64,000 bases of DNA from Kocuria sp. (GTDB taxonomy: Bacteria; Actinomycetota; Actinomycetes; Actinomycetales; Micrococcaceae). How positions within the stretch are numbered: position 1 is the first letter of the stretch; each line of letters starts with the position of its first letter. The notes beneath the pieces were generated by a model, which saw only the letters and a list, made by a program, of their open reading frames with translations, had not been told where the DNA came from and ran no database searches. Positions 46,761 to 56,653 of the stretch are shown piece by piece. Position numbers and translations under genes: made by a program. Location: the NCBI GenBank assembly GCA_030454085.1, contig JAKDJD010000011.1, positions 7,355-71,354 of the forward strand. The letters are read 5' to 3'.

Positions 46761-47798
46761 CTAGTGTCCCGCTTTGGGTCCCAACAACCCTTTCGCGCGG
46801 ACCGTGTCGCGTTCTTCCCGAAGCTCGGAAACGCTCGATTCGAGCCGGCGTCGGGCATCCTCAGACACATCGATACTGTGATTAATCTCATACTCCCCCG
46901 ACCTGCAGGTCACCGGGAACGAGCTGATCAGGCCTTCGTCCACGCCGTAGGAGCCGTCGGAGACCACGGCCATGGACGTCCAATCCCCATCAGGAGTGCC
47001 CATGACCCAGTCGTGGACATGGGCGAGCGCCGCGTGAGCGGCCGAGGCCACCGAGGAACCGCCCCGCACGGCAATGATTTCTGCTCCCCGTTGGGCCACG
47101 GTCGGGATGAAGGTCGTGCGGACCCATTCCTCCCCCAGCCCCTGTTCGGTGAGGACATCACGCACAGGTCGTCCCGCAATGGTGGCCTGGTCCAGGTCCG
47201 GCACCTGCGTGGCCGAGTGGTTTCCCCAGATCGTCATGCGCTCGACGTCGCGGACGGGCGATCCGGTGGCGTGCGCGATCTGGGCCAGAGCTCGGTTGTG
47301 GTCGAGTCTGGTCATGGCGGTGAATCGCTCGGAAGGGATATCCGGGGCATGGGAGGAGGCGATGAGCGCGTTGGTGTTCGCGGGGTTGCCGACCACCACG
47401 ATCCGGACGTCGTCCGCGGCCACTTCGTTGAGCGCGGCGCCCTGGACGGAGAAGATTCCGGCGTTGGCCTCGAGGAGATCTCCGCGTTCCATGCCCTTTT
47501 GGCGGGGTTTCGATCCGATGAGGAGACCGAAGCCGGTCCCGTCGAATGCCTGGGCCGCGTCGTCGAAGACATCAACGGATTCGAGGAGCGGGAAGGCGCC
47601 GTCGGCCAGCTCCATGGCGGTACCTTCGGCGGCCTGCCTGGCCTGCGAAATTTCGAGGAGACGCAGTCGTACGGGTTGGTTTTTGCCGAGCATGTCGCCG
47701 TTGGCGATGCGGAACAGACTCGCGTAACCGATCTGGCCGGCCGCGCCGGTCACGGTCACGGTGACGGGTGGAAGCATGGTGTCAGCAGAGGTACTCAT
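46761..47798 (-). CDS. mdh: Malate dehydrogenase
   Basis: Oxidises malate to oxaloacetate with NAD in the TCA cycle. The 345-residue protein has the nucleotide-binding GAAGQIGY (18-25), substrate-binding arginine in [11 protein letters not shown], and the catalytic pair in RLDHNRA and GNHSATQ. It is the cytosolic-type MDH common in Actinobacteria. The ATG at 47798 was chosen because TATACT lies seven bases before it; the longer frame would begin inside the promoter. Downstream of parE on the same strand, but with its own promoter. Downstream of it is the cyd operon. Confidence 0.94.
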   Translation of the reverse strand: MSTSADTMLPPVTVTVTGAAGQIGYASLFRIANGDMLGKNQPVRLRLLEISQARQAAEGTAMELADGAFPLLESVDVFDDAAQAFDGTGFGLLIGSKPRQKGMERGDLLEANAGIFSVQGAALNEVAADDVRIVVVGNPANTNALIASSHAPDIPSERFTAMTRLDHNRALAQIAHATGSPVRDVERMTIWGNHSATQVPDLDQATIAGRPVRDVLTEQGLGEEWVRTTFIPTVAQRGAEIIAVRGGSSVASAAHAALAHVHDWVMGTPDGDWTSMAVVSDGSYGVDEGLISSFPVTCRSGEYEINHSIDVSEDARRRLESSVSELREERDTVRAKGLLGPKAGH

Positions 47799-47800
47799 GC

Positions 47801-47816
47801 GGCACAGTATAGTGCC
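47801..47816 (-). promoter_or_regulatory. mdh -10 box inside a palindrome
   Basis: TATACT (47806-47811) lies seven bases before the mdh ATG, predicting a leaderless mRNA. It is embedded in the inverted repeat GGCAC-six bases-GTGCC. Such a site could bind a dimeric repressor over the -10 box, or form by chance; no regulator gene is adjacent. Confidence 0.55.
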
Positions 47817-47897
47817 GTGTGATCTGGGACCCGCCGAGCGGCGTATCCGGGCTCGCGGCACGTGTTCCTGGCCGCGGGTCGGGTGAGGTCGCTTCGC

Positions 47898-50006
47898 TCA
47901 GGCGTCGATCTGCTCGAGGTCCAGCTGGTCGGCGTTGCTGATCAAGAACTCCTTGCGCGGGGCCACCTCCGCGCCCATCAACAGCGAAAAGGCACGTTCG
48001 GCGGCCTCGGCGTCCTCGATCCGGACACGACGCAACAGACGATGCCGCGGATCCATCGTGGTTTCCGCGAGTTGGTCGGCGTCCATTTCGCCCAACCCCT
48101 TGTACCGCTGAATGGGTTCCTTGTACCGCTTCCCTTCGGCCTCGAGACGCGTCAGGACCTGGTGGAGCTCTCGCTCGGAGTAGGTGTAGAGCATCTCGTT
48201 GGGCTTCCCCCCGCCCGTGATGACCTCGACACGATGCAGTGGGGGCACCGCGGCGTAGACCCGTCCCGCATCGACCAGGGGGCGCATGTAGCGATAGAAC
48301 AGCGTGAGAAGAAGGGTTCTGATGTGTGCACCGTCGACGTCGGCGTCGGTCATCATGACCACCTTGCCGTACCGAGCAGCGTCGAGGTCGAAGCTCCGTC
48401 CGGATCCTGCCCCGATCACCTGGATGAGTGCCGCGCACTCGGCGTTGGCCAACATGTCCGTGATCGATGCTTTTTGGACGTTCAGGATTTTGCCGCGAAT
48501 CGGCAGAAGGGCCTGGTACTGGGAGGACCGCGCCAATCGGGCGGTGCCGAGAGCGGAGTCGCCCTCCACGATGAACAACTCGGAATGGTCGACCTCGTTG
48601 GAGCGGCAGTCCACGAGCTTGGACGGCATCGTGGAGGTTTCCAGCGCGTTCTTGCGGCGCTGGGTTTCCTTGTGGACCCGAGCCGAGATGCGGGATTTCA
48701 TCTCGGCGACGACCTTTTCCAGAACGGCCGAACTCTGTTGCTTCTCCGACCGGTTCCGCGAATTGAGCATCTTGTCGAGTTCACGCGACAGCACCTTGGT
48801 CACGATCGAGCGAACCGCCGGGGTTCCCAAGACTTCCTTGGTCTGTCCCTCGAACTGGGGCTCGACGAGGCGCACATTGAGCACCGCGGTGAGCCCGGCG
48901 AGGGCGTCGTCCTTCTCGATCTTGTCGGAGCCGGCCTTGAGCTTTCGGGCGTTCGCGGTCACTTCCTTGCGCAGGGTTCGCAACAAGCCTTGTTCGAAGC
49001 CCGTGACGTGTGTTCCGCCCTTGGGCGTGGCGATGATGTTCACGTAGGAGCGCAGGTTGGTTTCGTACCCGGTTCCCCATCGCATGGCGATATCGACTTC
49101 GCACTCGCGCTCGACCTCGGTGAGTTGGCTGTGGCCGTTCGAGTCCAGGACCGGGACTGTCTCCTTGAAACTGTCCGAACCCTGGAATCTCCAGACGTCG
49201 GTCAGTGCGGAGTCCGGGGCGAGGAACTCCACGTATTCGGAGATTCCGCCATCGTGCTGGAAGACCTCCTCGTGCGGCCCGTCTGCCCCCGGTGTGCCCG
49301 GCAGTCGGCGTTCGTCGCGGATAGCCAGACGCAGGCCGGGAACAAGGAAACTTGTCTGACGTGCCCGCTCGAGGAGTCGGTCGTAGTCGAATTTCGCGTC
49401 CGGGGTGAAGATCTGTCGGTCCGCCCAGTAACGGACTCGCGTTCCGGTCGCTCCTCGACGAGCCTTGCCGATCACTTCGAGTGCGGCTTTGCCTTCGGCC
49501 GGTGTGAACGGCACGTCAGGTTGGGGAGCTCCCTCGTCGTCGAAAATCCCGGGAATCCCTCGTTGGAAGGACATTTGGTAAGTTTTCGATCCCCGGTCCA
49601 CCTGGACGTCGAGTCGGGACGACAACGCGTTGACCACGGACGCGCCGACGCCGTGCAGGCCACCGACCGCGTTGTAGGTACCGCCACCGAATTTTCCGCC
49701 CGCATGCAGTTTGGTGAAGACCACCTCGACGCCGGACAAACCGGTTCGGGGTTCGATGTCGATGGGGATGCCTCGGCCGTCGTCGGCGACCTCGACGGAC
49801 CCGTCCCGATTGAGCACGATCTCGATGTTCTGGCCGTATCCGGCAAGAGCCTCGTCGACCGAATTGTCGATGATCTCCCAGAGACAGTGCATGACACCGC
49901 GCGAGTCGGTGGACCCGATGTACATACCGGGTCGTTTCCGGACGGCTTCCAGCCCTTCCAGTACGGAGAGCTGGTGGGCGGTGTACTCGGACTTCTTCGG
50001 CGACAC
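47898..50006 (-). CDS. parE: DNA topoisomerase IV subunit B
   Basis: ATPase subunit of topoisomerase IV. The 702-residue protein has a GHKL ATPase domain (RPGMYIGS, EIIDNSVDEAL, DDGRGIPI, and the GGLHGVGASVVNAL loop), and the Toprim domain with EGDSALGTA and MTDADVDGAHI. EGDSALG instead of EGDSAGG is usual for actinobacterial ParE-type proteins. The start is a GTG with CAGGAG 11 bases upstream. Its partner parC is 8.8 kb away on the other strand. It is beside the sigA region, as in other Actinobacteria. Confidence 0.93.
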   Translation of the reverse strand: MSPKKSEYTAHQLSVLEGLEAVRKRPGMYIGSTDSRGVMHCLWEIIDNSVDEALAGYGQNIEIVLNRDGSVEVADDGRGIPIDIEPRTGLSGVEVVFTKLHAGGKFGGGTYNAVGGLHGVGASVVNALSSRLDVQVDRGSKTYQMSFQRGIPGIFDDEGAPQPDVPFTPAEGKAALEVIGKARRGATGTRVRYWADRQIFTPDAKFDYDRLLERARQTSFLVPGLRLAIRDERRLPGTPGADGPHEEVFQHDGGISEYVEFLAPDSALTDVWRFQGSDSFKETVPVLDSNGHSQLTEVERECEVDIAMRWGTGYETNLRSYVNIIATPKGGTHVTGFEQGLLRTLRKEVTANARKLKAGSDKIEKDDALAGLTAVLNVRLVEPQFEGQTKEVLGTPAVRSIVTKVLSRELDKMLNSRNRSEKQQSSAVLEKVVAEMKSRISARVHKETQRRKNALETSTMPSKLVDCRSNEVDHSELFIVEGDSALGTARLARSSQYQALLPIRGKILNVQKASITDMLANAECAALIQVIGAGSGRSFDLDAARYGKVVMMTDADVDGAHIRTLLLTLFYRYMRPLVDAGRVYAAVPPLHRVEVITGGGKPNEMLYTYSERELHQVLTRLEAEGKRYKEPIQRYKGLGEMDADQLAETTMDPRHRLLRRVRIEDAEAAERAFSLLMGAEVAPRKEFLISNADQLDLEQIDA

Positions 50007-50261
50007 TGAGACGGGGCTCCTGACAAACTCGATGTGGTGGTAGGCCGCAAAGGCGCGACCTCCAGTCTAAGCGCATCCGGCATCTCTGCGGGTCAACGCC
50101 CACAGCGAACGACGCCGGATGGGGATGAAATCAACGGCTCCGCGTGTTTGCATGGATGAACACTCAAACCGGTCAGCGATTCCGCAGTCGGCCCGCCACT
50201 TCCGGACGGGAACGGTGGAACCCGAAGGCACTGATCGGCCGTAGACGTCAGGAGGAAAATC

Positions 50262-50474
50262 ATGACGGCGACATTGGAAGCTCGAGAGCTCAACGCAACC
50301 GACCGTTGCGATTCCTGCGGGGCCCAGGCCTACGTTCGCGTGGTCCTCGAGAACACCGGCGGCGAGTTGCTGTTCTGCGCTCACCACGCGACCACCAATG
50401 AGGAAAAGCTTCGCCCCATAGCTGGCTTGTGGCAGGACGAACGTGATCGTCTGACCACGACTCCGTCCGTCTGA
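50262..50474 (+). CDS. DUF7455 small cysteine-containing protein
   Basis: A 70-residue protein with CDSCGAQAY and, after a beta segment, FCAHHATTNEEKL. The two CxxC/CxHH groups could form a small zinc ribbon. This short family is found near sigA in many Actinobacteria. AGGAGGAAAATC before the ATG is a strong ribosome site. It ends before a very strong terminator. Function unknown. Confidence 0.85.
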   Translation: MTATLEARELNATDRCDSCGAQAYVRVVLENTGGELLFCAHHATTNEEKLRPIAGLWQDERDRLTTTPSV

Positions 50475-50523
50475 TTCCGCAGTATCCTCGCCCCGGGGAG
50501 TGACCCCCCGGGACACGAACAAG

Positions 50524-50563
50524 GCCCCGGACCGCTCGAGCGGTCCGGGGGCTTTTTTTTTTT
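50524..50563 (+). terminator. Strong terminator after the DUF7455 gene
   Basis: A perfect palindrome centred on CTCGAG gives a 13-base-pair GC stem (50525-50550), followed by GC and 11 T residues. It is the most complete intrinsic terminator in the window. Confidence 0.95.
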
Positions 50564-50627
50564 CCCCCGGCCTGGTCCCGGGTTCCCGGCTTCCGTGAAC
50601 CCCGGGAACCTGCCGGAGCTTTGTCTA

Positions 50628-52025
50628 TCAGTCCAAGTAGTCGCGCAACACCTGCGAGCGCGAGGGATGCCGGAGCTTCGACATCGTCTTGGACTCTATC
50701 TGTCTTATACGCTCGCGGGTGACACCATAGACCTTCCCGATCTCGTCGAGGGTCTTGGGCTGCCCGTCGGTCATACCGAACCTCATCGCGACGACGCCGG
50801 CTTCCCGTTCGGACAGGGTGTCCAGGACGGAGTGCAACTGCTCCTGCAACAGAGTGAAGGAGACGGCGTCCGCCGGGACGACTGCCTCGGAGTCCTCGAT
50901 CAGGTCGCCGAATTCGGAGTCCCCGTCTTCGCCGAGAGGCGTGTGGAGCGAAATGGGCTCGCGACCGTACTTCTGGACCTCGACAACCTTCTCCGGAGTC
51001 ATATCCAGTTCCTTGGCGAGTTCCTCCGGCGCCGGCTCACGACCCAAGTCCTGAAGCATCTGACGCTGGACGCGCGCAAGCTTGTTGATGACCTCGACCA
51101 TGTGCACCGGGATGCGGATGGTGCGAGCCTGGTCGGCCATGGCGCGGGTAATGGCCTGGCGGATCCACCACGTCGCGTACGTGGAGAACTTGAACCCCTT
51201 GGAGTAATCGAACTTCTCGACCGCACGAATGAGGCCGAGGTTGCCCTCCTGGATCAGATCAAGGAACAGCATGCCTCGTCCGGTGTACCGCTTGGCCAAA
51301 GAGACCACGAGGCGGAGGTTGGCCTCCAGCAGGTGGTTCTTGGCGCGCTTGCCGTCGTGGATGACCCAACGCAGTTCCTTGCGCTCTTCGCGGCTCAGCG
51401 AGTCCTTGTTGTCCTTGAGCTTGTGCTCGGCGTACAGACCGGCCTCGATGCGCATCGCGAGGTCGACTTCCTGCTCGGCGTTCAGCAGGGAGACCTTGCC
51501 GATTTGCTTCAGGTAGTCCTTGACCGGATCCGCGGTTGCCCCGGGGGCGATGACCCGTTGGGCGGGTTCGTCATCGTCGTCGGTCGTGGAGATCACGAAG
51601 CCGTTGCCGCGTGCGGCAACCGTCTTCTTCTCCTCGGTATCCTGATCCTCGTCGCCCTGTTTCTCCGTGGCCAGCGCGTCGACGGTCTCGGTCTCCACCT
51701 CGCCTTCGGCGACCTCCTCGGTCTCCTCCGGGGCGGCGTCGGCCGTCGCTACCGAAGTGTCCGTCGTCTCCTCCGTAGAGTCGGCGTCCACCCGCTTCTT
51801 GTCCGAAGTCTTCGCAGCCGTCTTCTTCGGCGCGGACTTCGTGGCAGTCGACTTAGAAGTGGCCTTCTTGGCCGTGGTCTTGGTCTGAGCCGTGCTCTTG
51901 GAAGCCGTAGAGGTTTTTGACGACGACGCCGAGTCGGCGCTCTTCTTCGCCCCGGCGGACACCGCGGTCTTTTCCTTGACCTGGGTCTCGCCGGATTCCG
52001 ACTTCTTGTGTGCAACTGGTGACAC
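50628..52025 (-). CDS. sigA: Primary RNA polymerase sigma factor
   Basis: Housekeeping sigma factor, 465 residues. Residues 1-80 are Lys/Ala/Ser/Thr-rich and 80-150 acidic, a lineage-specific extension in place of region 1.1. Regions 1.2-2 follow: [46 protein letters not shown] and [16 protein letters not shown]. Region 3 contains IPVHMVE, and region 4 the helix-turn-helix [20 protein letters not shown] for -35 recognition. The start is a GTG seven bases after AGG. The 5' region is about 250 bases long with a small hairpin. Confidence 0.96.
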   Translation of the reverse strand: MSPVAHKKSESGETQVKEKTAVSAGAKKSADSASSSKTSTASKSTAQTKTTAKKATSKSTATKSAPKKTAAKTSDKKRVDADSTEETTDTSVATADAAPEETEEVAEGEVETETVDALATEKQGDEDQDTEEKKTVAARGNGFVISTTDDDDEPAQRVIAPGATADPVKDYLKQIGKVSLLNAEQEVDLAMRIEAGLYAEHKLKDNKDSLSREERKELRWVIHDGKRAKNHLLEANLRLVVSLAKRYTGRGMLFLDLIQEGNLGLIRAVEKFDYSKGFKFSTYATWWIRQAITRAMADQARTIRIPVHMVEVINKLARVQRQMLQDLGREPAPEELAKELDMTPEKVVEVQKYGREPISLHTPLGEDGDSEFGDLIEDSEAVVPADAVSFTLLQEQLHSVLDTLSEREAGVVAMRFGMTDGQPKTLDEIGKVYGVTRERIRQIESKTMSKLRHPSRSQVLRDYLD

Positions 52026-52095
52026 TCAAAAACCTTTCTTCCCTGTCCTGTGTGCGCAGGTGGTTGAAACACCTATGACCCTGTCAAGCCCGGGA

Positions 52096-52111
52096 TCCCG
52101 CATACGCGGGA
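52096..52111 (-). other. Small hairpin in the sigA upstream region
   Basis: TCCCGC and GCGGGA pair around an ATAC loop about 70 bases before the sigA GTG. A TTGACA-like box lies at 52082-52087 on the minus strand, without a good -10 partner. The rest of 52026-52273 contains no gene that I can support. Confidence 0.3.
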
Positions 52112-52273
52112 ATTTCACGTGGACTTGCAAGGCCGTACACACAGGACAACTTGGCATGCGCCGCATTTATTCCCTGATCGGAACGTCAATTCGCCGAGCC
52201 ACGTGAGGTGCGGTGCACCATAGGCAAGACGGGGTCTTCGGTCAGTCATTGTGTCAGATTTTTCCCTCGGAGC

Positions 52274-53620
52274 CTATTTCTGGCCTGCTGCGTTCCTGTA
52301 GCCGGCCAACCACAGGGGCAACGGCCGCTCATTCATCGACACACGCAACCTGGTGGCTGCGGACCTGGCCCGCTGCGTGCGCACCGCGTCCAGATATCTT
52401 CCGGCCTGGCTGCTCAGGCCCATGAACCAGCTCAGATAGGCGTTCGCCACATGAACGTCGTCAACAACGGGGCCGACCTCCAGGTGTTCCACCGCGTTGA
52501 GAACCACCCTGAGGGATCGAATCCGTTCGACAGGCAGAGGCGCGTCACGCTCTCCACGCATGAGCGCAACCTCGTCCTGCGACGTCGCCACGAGCGGACC
52601 ATGGCGCGAAGCCGAGGTGCCACGGGGCTCGGCGTTCTGGTCGGCCCTTCCTGCGTCCAGCAAAACAGCGGACAAGAGATCCGACAGCCCGGCCGAATGC
52701 TCCAAGCACCTCGCGACCGAGGCGCAATCCTCGACCCTCAGGTGTGCGGTGGCCGAGTACGCTGCGCTTCGAACATCCTGTGGTGCGTCGAAGAACGGAG
52801 CGAGCCTGTCCACCGCATGGCGGACAACCTGGTCGACGTCGTCCGCCCGCCGGCTACGATCGCGAGCGCCCCGGTACCGGATCTTCAGAGACCCCGCTGC
52901 CTTGTCCCCGATGGCCGAAGCGAGATCCCATCGGCCAGGCAGGCGCCTGTCGTCCATCACGGCCATCTCCTGCTCCCGCACGACAAGCCCCCGAAAGGCC
53001 AGGGCGGTGCCGAGCGGACTTTCGAGGATTGCGCTCGTCTCCCCGCCGTACACGATCGGCCACCACTGGCCCGTGGCTCCGGCCGCGCGCGCCTCTGACC
53101 GCGTGCGGCCATCGCCCGGGGCCACAGGGAACAAACCGAACTCGTCCACAACGCTCCCCCAGGACCCGCGGCCCCGATCGACGACCCACAGCCCTTCTTT
53201 CGTGAGGCCGATATCCGCGCACCTCCGGAGCGCGACCATCATGGCCGAGACCCCTTCGGCTTCGCGGGAACAGCCCGGTCGCGTTGGACTTGTTGTATCC
53301 GTTTCCTCGGTAGCGAAAGGTTCGAGGCCGGACCCGCTCGTGAACACGGCCGCAAACATCCGGGTGGTGGCTGGCGGCACAGCCAGGGTCTCGATGATCC
53401 GGTGCAACCCGTCAGCCCATTCCTGCAACCGTACAGAGCGGGAGGGCAGATCGATACGGGCGCAACCACGCAATTCGGTGTCCGTCGCCGAGACGAGCAT
53501 CAGAGACTCTTCGGGCCAGTACCCCAGGGCATAGACCATGTAGGCCAGGATGTCCTCTGGTTCTCTGGCCGGTGTTTCGTCTGCCGCGGTATAGGTACCC
53601 GGTGTGATTGGTCGGTTCAT
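52274..53620 (-). CDS. DUF4192 domain-containing protein
   Basis: A 448-residue protein matching the DUF4192 family of Actinobacteria by DILAYMVYALGYWPEESLMLVSA near the start, WVVDRGRGSWG in the middle, and a helical C-terminal half rich in Ala and Leu. No catalytic motif, membrane segment or signal peptide is evident. The start is the ATG at 53620 with GAGGG upstream. Its neighbours are sigA downstream and a PAC2 protein upstream, both transcribed in the same direction but separated by gaps and a terminator. Confidence 0.85.
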   Translation of the reverse strand: MNRPITPGTYTAADETPAREPEDILAYMVYALGYWPEESLMLVSATDTELRGCARIDLPSRSVRLQEWADGLHRIIETLAVPPATTRMFAAVFTSGSGLEPFATEETDTTSPTRPGCSREAEGVSAMMVALRRCADIGLTKEGLWVVDRGRGSWGSVVDEFGLFPVAPGDGRTRSEARAAGATGQWWPIVYGGETSAILESPLGTALAFRGLVVREQEMAVMDDRRLPGRWDLASAIGDKAAGSLKIRYRGARDRSRRADDVDQVVRHAVDRLAPFFDAPQDVRSAAYSATAHLRVEDCASVARCLEHSAGLSDLLSAVLLDAGRADQNAEPRGTSASRHGPLVATSQDEVALMRGERDAPLPVERIRSLRVVLNAVEHLEVGPVVDDVHVANAYLSWFMGLSSQAGRYLDAVRTQRARSAATRLRVSMNERPLPLWLAGYRNAAGQK

Positions 53621-53705
53621 GCCCTCACCATGCCTCGGCCCCTGTGGCAGGCAGACCCGAGATCTCGTTACGGGTCCTAGGAAGTGGACAACCTCCCGTT
53701 AAACA

Positions 53706-53739
53706 CGTGAAGCCACCTCCCTGTGGAGGCGGCTTCACG
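53706..53739 (-). terminator. Terminator after the PAC2 gene
   Basis: CGTGAAGCC and CCTCC pair with GGAGG and GGCTTCACG (one A-C mismatch) around a CTGT loop, 14 base pairs in all. It lies 21 bases beyond the PAC2 stop on the minus strand and is followed by TGTTTAA. Confidence 0.8.
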
Positions 53740-53760
53740 TTCTCACGGTTGAGTGGACGG

Positions 53761-54690
53761 TCAGGAACCGGGTTCGCTGTCATTGTCCTCGTGCTCCGCC
53801 AGGAAACGCTCGATGGTCTCCCCGAGTTCGTCTGCGTCGGGAATTTCGGATTCGTCCCGCGCCAACAGGGACCGAGGACCGGACTCGGTGATGGTCTCGT
53901 CGTATCGCTTTTCCAAATGGCTCACGACGCCCTGCACTTCTGCCGAGCCTCCGACCTGTTCGTTGATCTGTTGCTCGACGTCTCGTCCCGCCTCCCGGAG
54001 GTGATCCGTGGGCAGGTTCAGTTTCGTCGCCGCGCTGAGATGTTCCAAGGCCGTCACGGCGGCCTGCGGCAACTCGGCCTCAGACAGATACTGCGGCACG
54101 TTGACGGTGTAGCCGACGGTGTCGAAGCCACGACGCCCGAATTCGACCTCGAGCAGATGCCCGGCGGATGCCCCCAGTTCGGCCAGGGGTTTCCACGGTG
54201 AGATTCCCTGAATCAAATCGTGTCGGTTGCCGTGCGCCGTGACAGGCAAGGGACGCGTGTGTGGAACCGGCATCGGCATGGAAGCGACCGAGGCAACAAG
54301 ACGCACCCGAAGCTTCTCAGCCAGCTCTGTCACCGCTTCGCTGAACCGCTGCCACTGCAGGTCGGGCTCCGGGCCGGCGAGCAGCAAGAACGGCTGGCCC
54401 AGTCCGTCTGTCACCGCGTACAGCTTCAGCTCCGGCATGCTGACGTCCTCGAAGTGGTCCTCGATGAAGCGGACTCGTGGCCGGCGCGACCGGTAGTCAT
54501 AGAGCTGATCGACGTCGAACTCGACAACCTCTTCGGCATCCAATTCAGCCAGGATCGCTTCAGAAACCTGTTGTGCGGTGAATCCGGCCTCGGCGAAACC
54601 CGTGAGGGAGACCACGAGGTCGAGTCCCTTGAGCCGCGGGTCGTTCAGCAGACCCTGGTGACCCAAATACAGCTTCTGTGGATCTTGCAT
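53761..54690 (-). CDS. PAC2 family protein (proteasome assembly chaperone-like)
   Basis: A 309-residue protein of the PAC2 family. Segments DLVVSLTGFAEAGFTAQQVSEAIL near the start, EEVVEFDVDQLYDYRSRRP, and a PVPHTRPLPVTAHG stretch are characteristic. Actinobacterial members sit outside the proteasome operon and their function is unknown. No membrane or signal features. The start at Met34 of the open frame (54690, MQDPQKL) is preferred because conserved sequence begins there and GAGGGG lies upstream. Confidence 0.87.
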   Translation of the reverse strand: MQDPQKLYLGHQGLLNDPRLKGLDLVVSLTGFAEAGFTAQQVSEAILAELDAEEVVEFDVDQLYDYRSRRPRVRFIEDHFEDVSMPELKLYAVTDGLGQPFLLLAGPEPDLQWQRFSEAVTELAEKLRVRLVASVASMPMPVPHTRPLPVTAHGNRHDLIQGISPWKPLAELGASAGHLLEVEFGRRGFDTVGYTVNVPQYLSEAELPQAAVTALEHLSAATKLNLPTDHLREAGRDVEQQINEQVGGSAEVQGVVSHLEKRYDETITESGPRSLLARDESEIPDADELGETIERFLAEHEDNDSEPGS

Positions 54691-54945
54691 CGGCTTACCC
54701 CTCACCTCGTCTCGAGTCGGCCGTCCTGACGACGGTCCGGCTGCTTCTGGCAAATTATCCCCGCCTTGCTCTCCATCCACCAAGCGCAACGCCTAGGCTG
54801 GAGCATGGGAACCAGCAGAAATCCTTGTACGACTACAACCAATTCAATGAGCTGAGTATTTCCCGCGGCGCTGTGAGGCAGGGCGCATTGACTCGCCCAC
54901 AGCGGAATCGCTTTCGTATCCACCGTTCACAGCAAGGAGCATGGT
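54691..54945. other. Intergenic region between the divergent PAC2 and pepA genes
   Basis: This 255-base gap holds no supportable gene. Promoters for both flanking genes must lie here, but I see no clear -35/-10 pair. AAGGAG at its right end is the ribosome site for pepA. Confidence 0.4.
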
Positions 54946-56466
54946 TTGACTGAGTCCACCGATCTCGCATTTTCCGTCATCAGCCCGGAGGCGGACGTCA
55001 TCGAGGCACAAGCCCTCGTCATCGGCGTCGTCAAGGGCGACAACGGGCCCGAGCTGACCCCTTCCGTCCTCGACGCAGACAGCGCGGACGCCATCGAAGC
55101 CAGCCTGGAGGATTTGGGCGTCACCGGGGCCGAAGACAGCCTCCAGCGCCTGCCGGGGTACGGAGACGAAGGCCCTGGCCTGATCGTCCTCACCGGGCTG
55201 GGCTCTTTGCCCCGGACCGGACCCGAACGGCTGGATGCCCTGCGTTTGGCCGCGGGAAGCGCCGTCCGACAGCTCATCGGGCTGGACTCGGTCGCGCTGA
55301 ACCTTCCGGCAGAGAGCCTCTCGGAAGTCGCGGCACTCGCCGAAGGCGCCGCCTACGGGGCTTTCTTCGACCCGGGACAGCGCACCGACGAGGAAATCCG
55401 GTCTCGGCGCCCGGTATCCGACGTCGCCATCGTCAGCGGCATCGACCGGGATGCCGCCGATGAGGCCCTGGCCCGCGCTCTGGTCCTGGGCGAAGCGGTG
55501 GACAACGCTCGCCGCCTCGTCAACCAGGCTCCCAATGACCTGTACCCGGAGACTTTCGCCGATCGCGCGGTCGAGAGGGTCAGCGGAATCGACCACGTGA
55601 CCTGCGAGATCCTCGATGAGAAAGACCTGGAAGACGGCGGGTTCGGAGGCATTTTGGGCGTCGGGCGAGGATCGGCCCGGACGCCGAGACTCGTCAAGGT
55701 CGACTACAACCCCGACAATGCACGCAAGAGCGTCGCGCTGGTCGGCAAGGGCATTACTTTCGATTCGGGCGGCATCTCGTTGAAGCCCGGCGCGTCCATG
55801 ATGACCATGAAGTGCGACATGGGCGGAGCGGCCGCCGTGCTCAACGCGGTCGCCGCCGCCGGGGAACTCGAGTTGCCCGTCCGCGTCACCGGATACCTGT
55901 GCATCGCGGAGAACATGCCCTCCGGGACCGCGACCAAGCCGAACGACGTGCTGAGCATGCGCGGTGGGAAAACGGTCGAGGTGCTCAACACCGATGCGGA
56001 AGGTCGACTGGTCATGGCCGACGGGCTCGCCTACGCGTCCGAATCGGATCCGGACTACCTGCTCGACGTTGCGACGCTCACCGGCGCCCAGATGGTCGCC
56101 CTGGGCACGCGCCACTCGGCCGTCATGGGTGAAGAAGAACTCAGGGGCCGGGTCATCGAAGCCTCCGAACGGGCGGGCGAACAGTTCTGGCCGATGCCGC
56201 TGCCCGCGCACATGAGGGGCGAGCTGAATACCGAGGCGGCCGACCTGAAGAACATCGGCGCGGGTCGCAACGGTGGAATGCTCATCGCCGGCCTGTTCCT
56301 CCAGGAATTCGTCGGTGAATCCAGGGGGAAGAAGATTCCCTGGGCCCACCTGGACATCGCCGGGCCCGCCTACAACGAGGGCTCGCCCTATGGTTTCGTG
56401 CCCAAGAACGGCACGGGCGCTTCCGTGAGCACGCTGGTCAGTCTCATCGAAGATCTGGCTGACTAG
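54946..56466 (+). CDS. pepA: Leucyl aminopeptidase (M17)
   Basis: Cytoplasmic dizinc/dimanganese aminopeptidase that removes N-terminal residues from peptides. The 506-residue protein has the M17 signatures VGKGITFDSGGISLKP (from about 266) and the family motif NTDAEGRL (from about 349) holding metal ligands. The N-terminal macro-like domain spans 1-170. The start is TTG, chosen because AAGGAG lies eight bases upstream and no in-frame ATG or GTG fits. In mycobacteria a pepA-like gene also lies near dlaT, lipB and lipA, so the location is conserved. Confidence 0.93.
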   Translation: MTESTDLAFSVISPEADVIEAQALVIGVVKGDNGPELTPSVLDADSADAIEASLEDLGVTGAEDSLQRLPGYGDEGPGLIVLTGLGSLPRTGPERLDALRLAAGSAVRQLIGLDSVALNLPAESLSEVAALAEGAAYGAFFDPGQRTDEEIRSRRPVSDVAIVSGIDRDAADEALARALVLGEAVDNARRLVNQAPNDLYPETFADRAVERVSGIDHVTCEILDEKDLEDGGFGGILGVGRGSARTPRLVKVDYNPDNARKSVALVGKGITFDSGGISLKPGASMMTMKCDMGGAAAVLNAVAAAGELELPVRVTGYLCIAENMPSGTATKPNDVLSMRGGKTVEVLNTDAEGRLVMADGLAYASESDPDYLLDVATLTGAQMVALGTRHSAVMGEEELRGRVIEASERAGEQFWPMPLPAHMRGELNTEAADLKNIGAGRNGGMLIAGLFLQEFVGESRGKKIPWAHLDIAGPAYNEGSPYGFVPKNGTGASVSTLVSLIEDLAD

Positions 56467-56494
56467 AAGCTATTCACGCCGGACGGCACATCGG

Positions 56495-56537
56495 GGGCGC
56501 TCTGGGGATGTGAGTAGCCTCTCCAGGGCGCCCTTTG
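56495..56537 (+). terminator. Terminator after pepA
   Basis: GGGCGCTCTGG pairs with CCAGGGCGCCC (11 base pairs with one G-T) around a 17-base loop, followed by TTTGTG. It lies 28 bases after the stop. Confidence 0.7.
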
Positions 56538-56653
56538 TGTCAAGGTGTCAATAAGTGGAGTCGGAGCCGACCTGAGTTATAAGGTGGGATCGATTCATCA
56601 TCAGCGACGGGCAGTGAAGCAGCCCGTACCCAACGCGCGAGGGAGCGTTTCAC

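Noticed and set aside
50581..50610. Terminator for sigA at 50581-50610
   Set aside because: GGTTCCCGG/CCGGGAACC can pair but on the minus strand it is followed by G and A residues, not T, so I do not call it.
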